Source: Sphingomonas sp. So64.6b (lineage in GTDB: Bacteria > Pseudomonadota > Alphaproteobacteria > Sphingomonadales > Sphingomonadaceae). Taken from it: a stretch of 64,000 nucleotides of DNA. Numbering within the stretch: position 1 is the first letter of the stretch; each line of letters opens with the position of its first letter. The notes beneath the pieces were generated by a model. The model was given only the letters and a program-made list of their open reading frames with translations. It had not been told where the DNA came from and did no database searches. Below are positions 8,685 through 18,258 of this stretch, piece by piece. Made by a program: the position numbers and the translations under genes. Where the stretch lies: assembly GCF_014171475.1 (NCBI RefSeq), contig NZ_CP048817.1, positions 4,154,001 to 4,218,000 on the forward strand, written 5' to 3'.

Positions 8685-9754
8685 ACGACGACGGCGTCGA
8701 CCTCGTCCAGGGGGCAAGCCCGCACGAGGTTCGCGACCCGCTGGTTCGTGCCGAATTCAAGCGCGCCAGCGTGTGGCTCGGCCTCGCCGCGGGGATGGCG
8801 CTGGTTGTGCTGCTGATTCAGCCCTTGCTGATCATCTTCGCCGGACTGGTCTTCGCGGCGATGCTCGATGGGGGCGTGCGGCTGCTTGGCCGGATTCTCA
8901 AGATCGGGCGCGGCTGGCGATTGCTGATCGTCGTGATCCTGGTCGTCACCTTCCTGGCCGGCACATTCTATATGACCGGCGTGCAGGTCGTGCAGCAGGT
9001 CACCCAGTTGCAATCGACCTTGGTCGAACAGTTTAATCGCGCCACCGCCTGGCTGTCGCAAATGGGCATCATGCCCGGCCGATCCGATCTCAACAGCATA
9101 TTGCAACAAGCGATGGGCTCGGTCGGCCGGCTCACCTCTTTCGTCGGGACCGCGGCGGGCGCGTTGACCAGCCTGTTCATGGTGCTGATCATCGGCCTGT
9201 TCCTGGCGATGGACCCAAGGGTCTATGAACGCGGCGTGCAGTGGATGATCCCGATGGACAACCGGCGCGAATTCGCCATCACTTTGCAGCGCATGGGCGT
9301 GACGATGCGCCGCCTGCTTGCCGGGCGGCTTGCGGGCATGGCGTTCGAGGGCGTGCTGACCTGGATCGTGCTCGCGATCGGCGGCGTGCCGATGGCGCTG
9401 CTGCTCGGCATCATCACCGGCATCCTAGCCTTCATCCCCAATATCGGCGCGTTCGTCAGCGGCGTGCTGATGGTCGCGGTCGGTTTCAGCGCGGGTGTGG
9501 ACACCGGGTTGTGGGCGATCTTCACCTATTTCGCGGTGCAGACCTTTGACGGGTATGTCGTCATTCCGATGGTTGCCAAACGCACCGTCGATCTGCCGCC
9601 GGCACTGACCCTGGGTGCGCAGATCCTGGCGAGCGCGCTGTTCGGCGTGATGGGACTGGCGCTGGCCGACCCGATGACCGCGATGATCAAGGTGGCGCTC
9701 GAACGCAGTTCGGAACGCTCCGACGCGGAGGATGCAGAGGCGGCGGCAACATGA
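8681..9754 (+). CDS. AI-2E transporter family (PerM/YdiK-like) membrane protein
   Basis: A 357-residue multi-pass inner-membrane protein with the two-helix N-terminal pair, an amphipathic middle region with heptad-like spacing (VQQVTQLQSTLVEQF), and the C-terminal block ending in ILASALFGVMGLALADPMTA that is typical of the AI-2E/PerM family. The start at 8681 overlaps the lepB stop (ATGA). A real substrate is not established for most members; solute export or sodium-proton exchange have been proposed. It overlaps maiA by 4 nt. Confidence 0.85.
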   Translation: MNDDGVDLVQGASPHEVRDPLVRAEFKRASVWLGLAAGMALVVLLIQPLLIIFAGLVFAAMLDGGVRLLGRILKIGRGWRLLIVVILVVTFLAGTFYMTGVQVVQQVTQLQSTLVEQFNRATAWLSQMGIMPGRSDLNSILQQAMGSVGRLTSFVGTAAGALTSLFMVLIIGLFLAMDPRVYERGVQWMIPMDNRREFAITLQRMGVTMRRLLAGRLAGMAFEGVLTWIVLAIGGVPMALLLGIITGILAFIPNIGAFVSGVLMVAVGFSAGVDTGLWAIFTYFAVQTFDGYVVIPMVAKRTVDLPPALTLGAQILASALFGVMGLALADPMTAMIKVALERSSERSDAEDAEAAAT

Positions 9755-10380
9755 TCCGGTTGCATGACTATTGGCGCTCCTCGGCGTCGTATCGGGTGCG
9801 CATCGCGCTCAATCTGAAGCATATCGCCTATGAGCGTCATGACATCGCGCTGCTCGAAGGATTGCACCGCGCGCCCGACAATCTGGCGCGCAATCCACAA
9901 GGGTTCGTGCCGACGCTTGAGATCGATGGTGCGATGCTCACGCAGAGCCTGGCGATCATCGACTATCTCGATGCGAAATACCCCGACCCGCCGATGGTGC
10001 CGCATGACGCGCTGGCGCGGTCACGCGTGCTGGCCCAGGCGCTGATCATCGCGGCGGATATCCACCCGATCGACAATCTGCGCGTGTTGAAGCGGCTGCA
10101 GAGCCAGTTTGGCGCTGACCAGGCAGCGCGTGATGACTGGTATCGGCACTGGGTTAACGAGGGCTTTGGCGCGCTAGAAATGACGGCTGGCGACGGGCCG
10201 TTCCTCGGCGGTGATGCCCCGAATCTCGCCGATGTCTGCCTGGTGCCGCAAATGTACAATGCGCGACGGCTGGAGATGGATCTGGCGGCCTATCCGAAAC
10301 TGGTCGCGGCGGACGCGGCGGCGGCGGCCGTGCCCGAGATCGCGGCGGCGCATCCCGATCGGGTCAAGTCGACGGCCTGA
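9751..10380 (+). CDS. maiA: maleylacetoacetate isomerase (zeta-class GST)
   Basis: A 209-residue glutathione-S-transferase fold protein. The zeta-class signature SSASYRVRIALNLK is at residues 10-23, followed by PQGFVPTLEIDG and the C-terminal helical domain (LADVCLVPQMYNARR). The expected reaction is glutathione-dependent isomerisation of maleylacetoacetate in tyrosine breakdown. No other genes of that pathway are visible nearby. The last 17 nt overlap the convergent glycosyltransferase gene. Confidence 0.9.
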   Translation: MIRLHDYWRSSASYRVRIALNLKHIAYERHDIALLEGLHRAPDNLARNPQGFVPTLEIDGAMLTQSLAIIDYLDAKYPDPPMVPHDALARSRVLAQALIIAADIHPIDNLRVLKRLQSQFGADQAARDDWYRHWVNEGFGALEMTAGDGPFLGGDAPNLADVCLVPQMYNARRLEMDLAAYPKLVAADAAAAAVPEIAAAHPDRVKSTA

Positions 10381-11473
10381 AAACAGCCCGTTCGACCAGC
10401 CTGTCGAATAGCGCGAGATACGCGTCACTCGCATTTTCACCAGGCTGCGGCACCGGCGCGGGACGGATCCGGCCGGGAACGAGCCAATGATCGAGCGCCC
10501 CGACCAGTGCCGCCGCATCGTCCGCCGGGATGATTGTGCCGAGAGCCGGCCCGGTGACGATCTCGCGCACCGCGACGCTCGATTCGGTCGCTACGACCGG
10601 CGTGCCCAGCGCCAGCGCCTCGCGCAGCACGCCAGGCACACCTTCGAAATCGGACACCAGCGCGACCAGTGCGGCGCGCCCGATCACCGGCAGCGGGTCC
10701 GCGGCATGGCCGGGCAGCCGCACTCGATCGCCCAGGCCGAGCGACGCGATCTGCGCTTCCAGCGCCGCACGCTCTTCGCCTTCGCCAAGGATGACGAGAT
10801 TGATCGCCGGATCTGCCAGCCGGGCAAGCGCGTCGATCAGCCGGTCCCAGCGCTTCTGCGGCACGAGACGGCCGACCCCAAGGATGAAACGTCCTTGCGG
10901 CAGGTCGGGCAGGGCCGCCCCGACGATCGCCCGCGCCGGCGGATTGGCGATGATGCTGATCCGCTCGGCCGGCATCGCCATCGCGGCCGCCGCTTCGGTC
11001 GCCATCGCCGGCGTCATCGCCACGACATGGGTGATGAACCGCGGATGCAGCCGCAGCCATCGGCGATAGCCTTCAGCGACCAGAAAGGACTGGTCGGGCC
11101 GGACCAGCGCATTCGATACCTTGGCGACGATCGGCGGGCAGGCGCCACCGCGCCGCACCCGGATCCAGGCGGCGATGCTGGTATAATGATTGCCGGGACA
11201 GAAGATCAGGTCCGGCTTCGTCCGATCGACCAGAGCGGGCATGGCGCCCAGCAACTGGCGATAATCGGCCGATCCGGTCGCGATCACCGCCACGCCATCG
11301 GGCAATTCGGTGGCGAGCGGCCCGCTCGGGTCGCCGATCGCCAGCGTGACGCGCCGGCCCGCCGCGATCCAGCCGCGCGCCAGCCGCAGCTGCACGCGTT
11401 CGACTCCACCGCCGCGCCAGGATTGGGCATAGGTCAGGATATGCCGGGCGTTGGGGGGTGGAGCGGCGGACAT
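10364..11473 (-). CDS. GT4-family glycosyltransferase (glycan cluster, first)
   Basis: A 369-residue GT-B fold enzyme. The N-terminus has the glycine-rich AQSWRGGGVERV acceptor loop, the middle has LGVGRLVPQKRWDRLI starting the donor domain, and the nucleotide-sugar site is GVPGVLREALALGTPVVATE with the family's E-x7-E spacing. The start was set at 11473 (MSAAPPPNARHIL) because this begins the conserved fold; upstream sequence is unstructured. It is divergent from the membrane-protein gene at 11696. The likely role is a sugar-transfer step in envelope glycan or glycolipid assembly; the donor and acceptor are unknown. Confidence 0.88.
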   Translation of the reverse strand: MSAAPPPNARHILTYAQSWRGGGVERVQLRLARGWIAAGRRVTLAIGDPSGPLATELPDGVAVIATGSADYRQLLGAMPALVDRTKPDLIFCPGNHYTSIAAWIRVRRGGACPPIVAKVSNALVRPDQSFLVAEGYRRWLRLHPRFITHVVAMTPAMATEAAAAMAMPAERISIIANPPARAIVGAALPDLPQGRFILGVGRLVPQKRWDRLIDALARLADPAINLVILGEGEERAALEAQIASLGLGDRVRLPGHAADPLPVIGRAALVALVSDFEGVPGVLREALALGTPVVATESSVAVREIVTGPALGTIIPADDAAALVGALDHWLVPGRIRPAPVPQPGENASDAYLALFDRLVERAVFRPST

Positions 11474-11695
11474 CGGGTGCGACAAATCCCCGAGACCCTG
11501 GCGGGCGTCAAAGGAATTCGGAACTCGACGGATCTCGTCTCGCCGCGCCTTGATTTGGCCCCGTCTTGAATTCGCCCCGTCGCACACAATGTTGCAGCGC
11601 GGCAAACTTACGGCTAAGTGCGCACCGCAACGTCTGGGAACTGTGCGGCAAAGGCGGACGTTTCCCTGATGGCGAATTCAACACGCGGAGCTTCG

Positions 11696-12622
11696 ATGAG
11701 CACGAGCATGGCCGAGGCTTCGTTGCCGCTCGCCCCCGATCTGGCCGGGCTCGAGCCGCTCAAGACGATCAAGAGCCGCTGGCCGACGATCATCGGCGCG
11801 ATCCTGACGGTTGCGATGGTGGTCGGGCTGGGCCGCGAATTGTTCGGGTCGGGGCTCGCCGGGCTGAGCCGCATGGTGCCGGCAAGCCCGTTATTCTATC
11901 TGTTCTTCGGCATGCTTTACATGTCGCCGCCGACCGGCGATCTGATCATCTTCCGCAAGCTTTGGGGCATTCCGATCGGTGAAGGCTATGCCGCGCTGCT
12001 CAAGAAACGGATCGCGAACGAAGTCGTGATCGGCTATTCGGGCGACGCCTATTTTTATACCTGGGCGCGGCAGCGCGCGCGGATGATCGCCGCCCCATTC
12101 GGTGCGGTGAAGGACGTGACGATCCTGTCGGCGATCGCCGGCAACGGCATCACACTGCTGATGATCGCGCTTGCCCTTCCGCTCGGCATCAATCTGCTGA
12201 CCGAGGCGCAGCTGCAGACGCTCGGCGGATCGGCGGCCGTGGTCTTCGCGATCTCATTGCCCTTCCTGGTCTTTTCGAAAAAGGTCTTTTCGCTCGAGCG
12301 CCGGACCCTGTGGTGGGTGTTCATGGTCCATTGCCTCAGGCTGACTGCCGGCTCGGTGCTAATTGCGCTTGCCTGGCATTTCGCGTTGCCGACGGTGTCG
12401 GTGTGGATGTGGCTGTTCCTGGCCGCTGCGCGCTTGCTCGTCTCGCGCCTGCCGCTGGTGCCCAACAAAGACCTTCTTTTCGCCAATGTCGCGATCCTGT
12501 TTATCGGGCAGGATCAGGCCTTGTCCGAACTGGTCGCGTTCAGCGCAGCGTTAACCTTGCTGATCCATGTGGTCCTGATCGCGTCGTTCGGACTGCATGG
12601 CCTGGTGAGGAAGAAGAGATGA
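11696..12622 (+). CDS. multi-pass membrane protein, possibly flippase-like
   Basis: A 308-residue protein with about eight hydrophobic helices, starting at ATG 11696 behind GGAG. The last third (LVPNKDLLFANVAILFIGQDQ and then a long hydrophobic helix) resembles the C-terminal motif of the UPF0104 / lysylphosphatidylglycerol-synthase-like flippase domain, but the similarity is weak and by eye. It overlaps the DUF2141 gene (ATGA) and sits among glycosyltransferases, so a role in moving or handling a lipid-linked glycan is plausible inference. Confidence 0.6.
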   Translation: MSTSMAEASLPLAPDLAGLEPLKTIKSRWPTIIGAILTVAMVVGLGRELFGSGLAGLSRMVPASPLFYLFFGMLYMSPPTGDLIIFRKLWGIPIGEGYAALLKKRIANEVVIGYSGDAYFYTWARQRARMIAAPFGAVKDVTILSAIAGNGITLLMIALALPLGINLLTEAQLQTLGGSAAVVFAISLPFLVFSKKVFSLERRTLWWVFMVHCLRLTAGSVLIALAWHFALPTVSVWMWLFLAAARLLVSRLPLVPNKDLLFANVAILFIGQDQALSELVAFSAALTLLIHVVLIASFGLHGLVRKKR

Positions 12623-13161
12623 AATCTGTTGTGGCGATCGCGCTGGCCGGGATCGGTCTGGTGACGATGGCCGTTCCCGCGATCGATGCATCGGCGCGCG
12701 CGGGTGTGATCGGCAGCGACGCCGCGGCCTGTATCGGCGGCGGCGGCCCGGCGATTCGCGCCAATATCACCGGGTTGAAGGACCGCATCGGCGAGCTCAA
12801 GCTCGAACTCTATCCGGCGACCGAGGAGGACTTCCTCAAGGACGATCGCGACCTGATCAGGCAAGGAAAGTTCTTCCGCCGCGTGCGCGTGGCGACGCCG
12901 CAAAACGGTGCTGTCTCGGTATGCATCCGGGCACCGCGCGCGGGACGATACGCGCTGCTCTTCACGCACAATCGCGACGGCAAGAACAAGTTCGACTTCT
13001 GGTCGGACGGTGCCGGCTTCCCGAGCAATCAGAAGCTCGGCCGGTCACGCCCCAAACTGCCCCAGGCGGTGATCAACGTGCCCAATGGCGTGGTCACGAC
13101 CGAGATCCGCGCGCAATATCTGCGCGGCCTTGGCGGTTTCGCGCCGATGAAGGGCGATTGA
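12619..13161 (+). CDS. DUF2141 exported protein
   Basis: A 180-residue protein with a signal peptide (about residues 1-27, ending ASARA) and a beta-rich DUF2141 domain: ANITGLKDRIGELKLELYP near the start, then RAPRAGRYALLFTHNRDGKNKFD and a C-terminal strand pattern. DUF2141 proteins are periplasmic or outer-membrane associated with no fixed role. It overlaps the preceding membrane protein and ends 5 nt before the next glycosyltransferase, so the three genes are one operon. Its role in the glycan pathway is inferred from context. Confidence 0.82.
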   Translation: MKSVVAIALAGIGLVTMAVPAIDASARAGVIGSDAAACIGGGGPAIRANITGLKDRIGELKLELYPATEEDFLKDDRDLIRQGKFFRRVRVATPQNGAVSVCIRAPRAGRYALLFTHNRDGKNKFDFWSDGAGFPSNQKLGRSRPKLPQAVINVPNGVVTTEIRAQYLRGLGGFAPMKGD

Positions 13162-13166
13162 CCCGC

Positions 13167-14369
13167 ATGCGCATCGTCGACGTGAATGAATTCTACTCGC
13201 CGACCGGTGGCGGTGTGCGCACCTATATCGACCGCAAGATGGGAATCATGGCCGATCTCGGTCACGAACTGATCGTCATCGCTGCGGGGCGCGAGAATCT
13301 GGTCGAGGAACGTCCGGGCGGCGGCAAGATCATTTACGTCAAGGCGTCGCGCCTGCCGTTCGACAGCAATTACGGCCTGTTCTGGGATGCCGATCCGATC
13401 ACCCGGCTGCTCGACGAACTGAAGCCGGACCTGGTCGAGGCGTCGTCGCCGTGGCGGCCGGCGTGGATCGTCGGTCAGTGGCAGCCTCAGCCCGGGCATG
13501 ACGCCGCCAAAGTGTTCTTCATGCACAACGACAATGTTGCGGCTTATGCGCTGCGCTGGTTCGAGGGGCTTGCGCCGCACGACCGGATCGAGCGCGCCTT
13601 TGCCTGGTACAGCCGTTACATGAGCCGCTTCCTCGATAATTACGATGCGGTGGTGACCAACGGCCCGGCGCTGGAAAAGCGGTTGAAGGCACGCGGCGTC
13701 AGGATCGACGCCGCGATGCCGCTGGGAATCGAGCGCGGGCATTTCTCGCCCGAGTTTCGCGACGAGAAACTGCGCGCTTCGCTGCTCGCCCAGTGCGACC
13801 TGCCGCCCGAGGGGCTGCTGCTGCTCGGACTTGGCCGGCATCATCCGGAAAAGCGCTGGCAATTGGTCGCCGATGCGGTCGCGCGTGCAGGATCGACTAT
13901 TCCGGTCGGCATGATCCTGCTCGGCACCGGTGTCGCCAGCCGCAGAATCGAGAAGACCATCGCCGGCTCACCCCATATCCGCATGTTTCGCCCGGTTTAT
14001 GACCGCGAACGGCTCGCGCGCGTGATGGCCAGCTGCGATGCGCTGATCCATGGGTCGGAAGCCGAGCCGTTCGGCCTGGTCGCGTCGGAGGCGATGGCCG
14101 CGGGCCTGCCGCTGATCGCACCCGATACCGGCGGCTGCGCGGAGATTGCCGATCCCCATGCCTCGGAGCTTTATACCGCGCGCGATGCGGCGGCGTGTGC
14201 CGCGGCGGTCGAGCGGCTCTACATGCGCGATCGGACGCTGTTGCGCCGTGCGGCGGTGATCGCGGCCGGCAAGGTGCGCAGCGACCGCGAGCATACCGAG
14301 GAATTGATGGCCTATTATGCCGGGCTGGTTGCCGCCAAGCGCGTCGGACAGGTGCTTAAAGCGGCCTGA
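13167..14369 (+). CDS. GT4-family glycosyltransferase (glycan cluster, second)
   Basis: A 400-residue GT-B enzyme. It opens with MRIVDVNEFYSPTGGGVRTY (acceptor-side glycine loop); the donor domain starts at LLGLGRHHPEKRWQLVADA and carries SEAEPFGLVASEAMAAGLPLIAPDTGG with the E-x7-E pattern. The ATG at 13167 gives a start exactly at the fold and follows the DUF2141 stop by 5 nt. Substrates are unknown. The last 14 nt overlap the convergent ArnT-like gene. Confidence 0.88.
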   Translation: MRIVDVNEFYSPTGGGVRTYIDRKMGIMADLGHELIVIAAGRENLVEERPGGGKIIYVKASRLPFDSNYGLFWDADPITRLLDELKPDLVEASSPWRPAWIVGQWQPQPGHDAAKVFFMHNDNVAAYALRWFEGLAPHDRIERAFAWYSRYMSRFLDNYDAVVTNGPALEKRLKARGVRIDAAMPLGIERGHFSPEFRDEKLRASLLAQCDLPPEGLLLLGLGRHHPEKRWQLVADAVARAGSTIPVGMILLGTGVASRRIEKTIAGSPHIRMFRPVYDRERLARVMASCDALIHGSEAEPFGLVASEAMAAGLPLIAPDTGGCAEIADPHASELYTARDAAACAAAVERLYMRDRTLLRRAAVIAAGKVRSDREHTEELMAYYAGLVAAKRVGQVLKAA

Positions 14370-15819
14370 CGTAAAGCCGGAAGCGGCCGCCGGCGACCGG
14401 CACCGGCCGCCAGCCATTACGCTTTGCCCAGTCTTCCAGAACCTCGTCCAGCGCGGGGTCGCCGCTGGTCCAATTGCCTTCGCCGCCGACCAGGATCGCA
14501 GCTGGTGATTGGGGGAAATGCCCCGCGAAATGAATGCCCAGCGTGTCGCGCGCGATGACGCGGTCGACCGCTTCGGCATTGGCGTTAAGCAGCTTGTGGC
14601 TGCGGAAATAGAACGGCCCGGTGGCGAAACGCGGATCGGGCAGCCGTCCGGTCGCGGGCAGGAATTGCGGCGACAGGGTCGCGACCGGACCGTTGACGCC
14701 ACCCGCATCCAGCGCCGAGCGGATCGCGGCGCCCTGCCGCATCGCCTCGACCATCGGCACGCCGGGAATGGCGCGGACGAGCGCCTCGACCGACGGCGCA
14801 AGACCGGCACAGACGAAGACGACCAGTGCGATCCGGGTGCGCCGCCCCGGCGGGCTCGCCTGCCAGCCGATCGCCAGGCGCACGAACAGGGGCGGCAGGA
14901 TCGGCAGCAGATATTGCCGCCAGGTCGGGAAAGGCGCCAGCGCGGCGATGATTCCCGCCCACAGCATCCAGTCGATCGCCCGGCCCGAGCGCGCGCGCCA
15001 GCGCACCCGGCTGGTGAGCAGCAACCCGATCAGCGCCGGCCCAAGAGCGAGGAATTTCAGCGTGTCGATCGGCTTGGCGAGCCACGACATCTTCCACGGC
15101 CGATCGATTGTCCGATAATATTCGCCCGGCGCGAGCGCCGGGAATGCGAACACGCCGAACCAGAAGCCGTGAGGATTCCAGGTCGTACTGATCGCGACGA
15201 ACAGCGCGACCGGCAATGCGCCCAGCGCGACCCATAAAGGTCGGTGACCACGATCGAGCAACGCATAAAGGCCGTAGGCGACCGCCGGCAGCGCATAGGA
15301 GATCTTCGCCGCGCCCGCACCAGCCAGCAACAGGCCCGCGAGCAATGCCGTCCAGCGCGTGCCGCGATCGTTCGCAGCGCGGATCACCAGCGGCAAGGCG
15401 GCGGCGAGCAGCGCGACGGGCAGCGCGTCGTTACGCGCGGTGCCGATGCTGAACAGCAAGATATCGGTACAGGCGAACAGACCCGCGCCTAGCAGCGCGG
15501 GGCAGGGTTCCGCGCCGCCGTCGCGTGCCGCGCGATAGACGAAAGCGACCGCCGCCGCGCCAAGCAATGCATTGACCAGGCGCAAGCCCGGCCAGGCCCA
15601 GTCGCCGAACGCCCAGGCCAGTGGCGCAAACAGGATCGGCTGGAGCGGGACCTGCAGATAAGCAAAGTCGCGATAGGGCAGATAACCATGCGCGGTCAGC
15701 ACCGCTGCGGCGACATATTGGCTCTCATCATGATCGAGCGGCCGGGCGAGCGCCAGCATGACGAACACCAGAGCCATCGCCGCAAGCCAGATGCGCACGG
15801 AATTGGAGTGTGGGCGCAT
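14356..15819 (-). CDS. ArnT/PMT-like membrane glycosyltransferase (GT39/GT83 type)
   Basis: A 487-residue multi-pass protein with the N-terminal catalytic-loop motif DHDESQYVAAA (acidic pair at residues 31-32) after helix 1, then GYLPYRDFAYLQVPLQPILFAPLAW, as in polyprenyl-phosphate-dependent glycosyltransferases. At least ten further helices and a ~120-residue C-terminal periplasmic region follow. Such enzymes take sugars from undecaprenyl phosphate in the periplasm and modify lipid A, lipids or proteins. It faces the phoD gene divergently. Confidence 0.85.
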   Translation of the reverse strand: MRPHSNSVRIWLAAMALVFVMLALARPLDHDESQYVAAAVLTAHGYLPYRDFAYLQVPLQPILFAPLAWAFGDWAWPGLRLVNALLGAAAVAFVYRAARDGGAEPCPALLGAGLFACTDILLFSIGTARNDALPVALLAAALPLVIRAANDRGTRWTALLAGLLLAGAGAAKISYALPAVAYGLYALLDRGHRPLWVALGALPVALFVAISTTWNPHGFWFGVFAFPALAPGEYYRTIDRPWKMSWLAKPIDTLKFLALGPALIGLLLTSRVRWRARSGRAIDWMLWAGIIAALAPFPTWRQYLLPILPPLFVRLAIGWQASPPGRRTRIALVVFVCAGLAPSVEALVRAIPGVPMVEAMRQGAAIRSALDAGGVNGPVATLSPQFLPATGRLPDPRFATGPFYFRSHKLLNANAEAVDRVIARDTLGIHFAGHFPQSPAAILVGGEGNWTSGDPALDEVLEDWAKRNGWRPVPVAGGRFRLYVRPL

Positions 15820-15964
15820 GGCAGGTTCGTTTCGCAGAAGATTGGCGTTTCGCGGCGGATTGGCGCAGCCTTAGCCAGCGCGGGTGGAACTGTCACGGAC
15901 GAGACTGTCACGAACCCGCCATATCCGCGGCGCATCAGACGCCGGAAACGCGAAGAGGGCTGCC

Positions 15965-17590
15965 ATGGAATTCACGATCGACCGCCGTTCATTGATCCTG
16001 ACCGGCGCGCTGGGGCTCGGCGCCTATGCCATTCCCGGCTTCGCGCAGACAGTGACGATTGCCGGCGGACGCGGCTTCACCCATTCGGTGGCGAGCGGCG
16101 AGCCGGCCAATGATTCGATGCTGCTCTGGACGCGCTATGTGCCCGCCGATGGCGGCGCGGTCGAGTTGAAGGCCGAGGTGTCGGCCACGGCGGATTTCGC
16201 GAAAATCGTCAGCGGCGGGGTGCAGATCACTGGCCCATGGCGTGACCATACCGCCAAGATCACCGTCGCCGGATTGCAACCCGGCACGGTCTATCATTAT
16301 CGCTTCGTCGCGCCCGATGGCAGCATGTCGCCGGTCGGGCGCACCAAGACTCTGCCCGAAGGCAAGGCCGCCCGCTTCCGCACCGCGATCTTCTCCTGCT
16401 CGAACCTGGCGTTCGGCTATTTCAATGCTTATGCCCATGCCGTGGCGCGCGACGATCTCGATCTCGTCATCCATCTCGGCGATTATTTCTACGAATATAA
16501 ACCCGGTGCCTATCCGTCGCTCAAGGAGACGATCGGCAACCGCTTGCCCGAGCCGGCGAGCGAATTGCTTCATCTCGTCGACTATCGCTTACGTTATGGC
16601 AGCTATCGCGCCGATCCGGACCTGCAGGCGCTGCACGCGAAGCATCCGATGATCGTGCAATGGGACGATCACGAATCCGCCAATGACAGCTGGGAGGGCG
16701 GGGCGCAGAACCATCAGCCCGACGAAGGTGACTGGAACGACCGCCGCGCCGCGTCGATTCAGGCTTACCGTGAATGGATGCCGGTCTCCGACGAGCCGTG
16801 GAAGGCCTATGATATCGGCACGCTGGCGACCCTGTTCCGCACCGAGACGCGGCTGCTCGGGCGCACCAAACAGCCCGATCTCGAGCCGTTGCTGAAGGGC
16901 CCCGATCCGGCTCGGGCACTGGTCGATTTCCGCAATGGCGCGTGGATGGATCCGGGCGCCACGATGATGGGCACGCAACAGGAATATTGGCTCGATCATG
17001 CCCTGCGTCAGTCGGTCAAGGCAGGACAAAAATGGCAAGTGGTCGGCTTCGGCACGATCATGGGCGAAACGATGACGCCGTCCAATGCACTCGACTGGCT
17101 CTCGCCCGATGCGCCGTCTTATGTGCGTGGTTATATCAATGAAGGACTGGCGGCGGCAAAGGCGGGGCTTCCGTCCAACCTCGACAATTGGGGCGGTTAT
17201 CCCATGGCGCGGGCGCGTTTCCTGAAGGGCGCGCAAGGCTCGGGCGCGAATTTGGTGGTCATTTCGGGCGACAGCCACAATGCCTGGGCGTTCGATCTGG
17301 CGCAGGACGGCAAGCCCGCAGGCGTCGAATTCGCTGGGCATTCGGTCACCTCGGGCGGTTATGAATCCGCGCTGACGGCCGATCCGAAGATCGTCGCAGC
17401 GGGACTGATCAAGGCCAATCGCGAACTGAAATGGTGCGACACGTCGCGGCGCGGTTATATGGCGATGACCCTGACCCCAGAGCGAGTCAGCAACGACTGG
17501 GTGATGGTCGATCCGGTCAAGACGAAATCGGCAGGCGGCGCGGTCGGGCATAGCACGACGGTAACGCGGGGCCGGAATGTGATGGCCTAA
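15965..17590 (+). CDS. phoD: PhoD-type alkaline phosphatase / phosphodiesterase
   Basis: A 541-residue secreted metallophosphatase. The start at 15965 gives a Tat signal (twin Arg at residues 7-8 in DRRSLILTGALGLGAYA). The N-terminal fibronectin-like PhoD_N domain (HSVASGEPANDSMLLWTRY) precedes the catalytic core with HLGDYFYEY, WDDHESANDSW and SGDSHNAWAFDL, the Fe/Ca ligand regions of PhoD. It scavenges phosphate from phosphodiesters or monoesters in the periplasm. No PHO box was recognised upstream. Confidence 0.92.
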   Translation: MEFTIDRRSLILTGALGLGAYAIPGFAQTVTIAGGRGFTHSVASGEPANDSMLLWTRYVPADGGAVELKAEVSATADFAKIVSGGVQITGPWRDHTAKITVAGLQPGTVYHYRFVAPDGSMSPVGRTKTLPEGKAARFRTAIFSCSNLAFGYFNAYAHAVARDDLDLVIHLGDYFYEYKPGAYPSLKETIGNRLPEPASELLHLVDYRLRYGSYRADPDLQALHAKHPMIVQWDDHESANDSWEGGAQNHQPDEGDWNDRRAASIQAYREWMPVSDEPWKAYDIGTLATLFRTETRLLGRTKQPDLEPLLKGPDPARALVDFRNGAWMDPGATMMGTQQEYWLDHALRQSVKAGQKWQVVGFGTIMGETMTPSNALDWLSPDAPSYVRGYINEGLAAAKAGLPSNLDNWGGYPMARARFLKGAQGSGANLVVISGDSHNAWAFDLAQDGKPAGVEFAGHSVTSGGYESALTADPKIVAAGLIKANRELKWCDTSRRGYMAMTLTPERVSNDWVMVDPVKTKSAGGAVGHSTTVTRGRNVMA

Positions 17591-17592
17591 AA

Positions 17593-17615
17593 ATCCTCAC
17601 CGTGCCGGGGAGGAT
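17593..17615. terminator. short hairpin between convergent phoD and tetR
   Basis: Arms ATCCTC (17593-17598) and GAGGAT (17610-17615) flank a GC-rich loop, with an A run before and CAATTTT after. It could terminate phoD and, reading the other way, the regulator gene. The stem is short. Confidence 0.5.
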
Positions 17616-18220
17616 CAATTTTGCGCGGCAATCAAGGCACGGGCCGTCGTTAGCAACAACGGCCCAGCTTCACCCGCCGAAAACATCTGCGAACTCACGA
17701 ACGCGCCGTTGATCAGCAGCGACAATTGCATCGCCAGTTCATCGGGGCGGCGCACCTCGAGCCGGTCGGCGATGCCTTTCAGGCGCCCGCGAAGCTCGTT
17801 CTTGTGCTGTGTCGCCACCGCACGCGCGGGATGGTCGGCGTCGGGAAATTCGGCGGCGACGTTGATCTGCGGGCAGCCACGATAATCCGGGCGGCTGACG
17901 CGCGCCGCGATCCAGTCCAGCTGTGCCTCCAGTTCTGCGCCGGCATCCGTCTCATGACCTTGTGCCGCCCGGTCCCAGCACGCCCAGAAATCCTCGTCCT
18001 CGCGAGCAAGGAACGCGGCGATCAGGTCGTCCTTGGTCCGGAAGTGGCGATACAGGCTGGTTTTCGCCACGCCGGCTTCCTCGACCACCAGGTCCACGCC
18101 AACGGCGCGAACGCCGCGGCGATAGAACAGCGCCGATGCCGTTTCGAGAACGCGCTCCCGTACATCGGTCGCGCCTTGGGGCAGCCCGTCATCGGGCCTG
18201 GCGTCGTTCTTGTGTCGCAT
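17615..18220 (-). CDS. TetR/AcrR-family transcriptional regulator
   Basis: A 201-residue repressor-type protein. An N-terminal helix-turn-helix spans about residues 20-66 (VRERVLETASALFYRRGV, then GVAKTSLYRHFRTKDDLIAAFL), followed by an all-helical ligand domain with the RGCPQINVAAEF segment common in one TetR subgroup. It is divergent from the saccharopine-dehydrogenase-like gene across 107 nt that hold a perfect 13-bp inverted repeat, so it probably controls itself and its neighbour. The inducer is unknown. Confidence 0.93.
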   Translation of the reverse strand: MRHKNDARPDDGLPQGATDVRERVLETASALFYRRGVRAVGVDLVVEEAGVAKTSLYRHFRTKDDLIAAFLAREDEDFWACWDRAAQGHETDAGAELEAQLDWIAARVSRPDYRGCPQINVAAEFPDADHPARAVATQHKNELRGRLKGIADRLEVRRPDELAMQLSLLINGAFVSSQMFSAGEAGPLLLTTARALIAAQN

Positions 18221-18258
18221 CGGTCGATCTCCTGATTCCCCTTATATCAGCAAAACTC

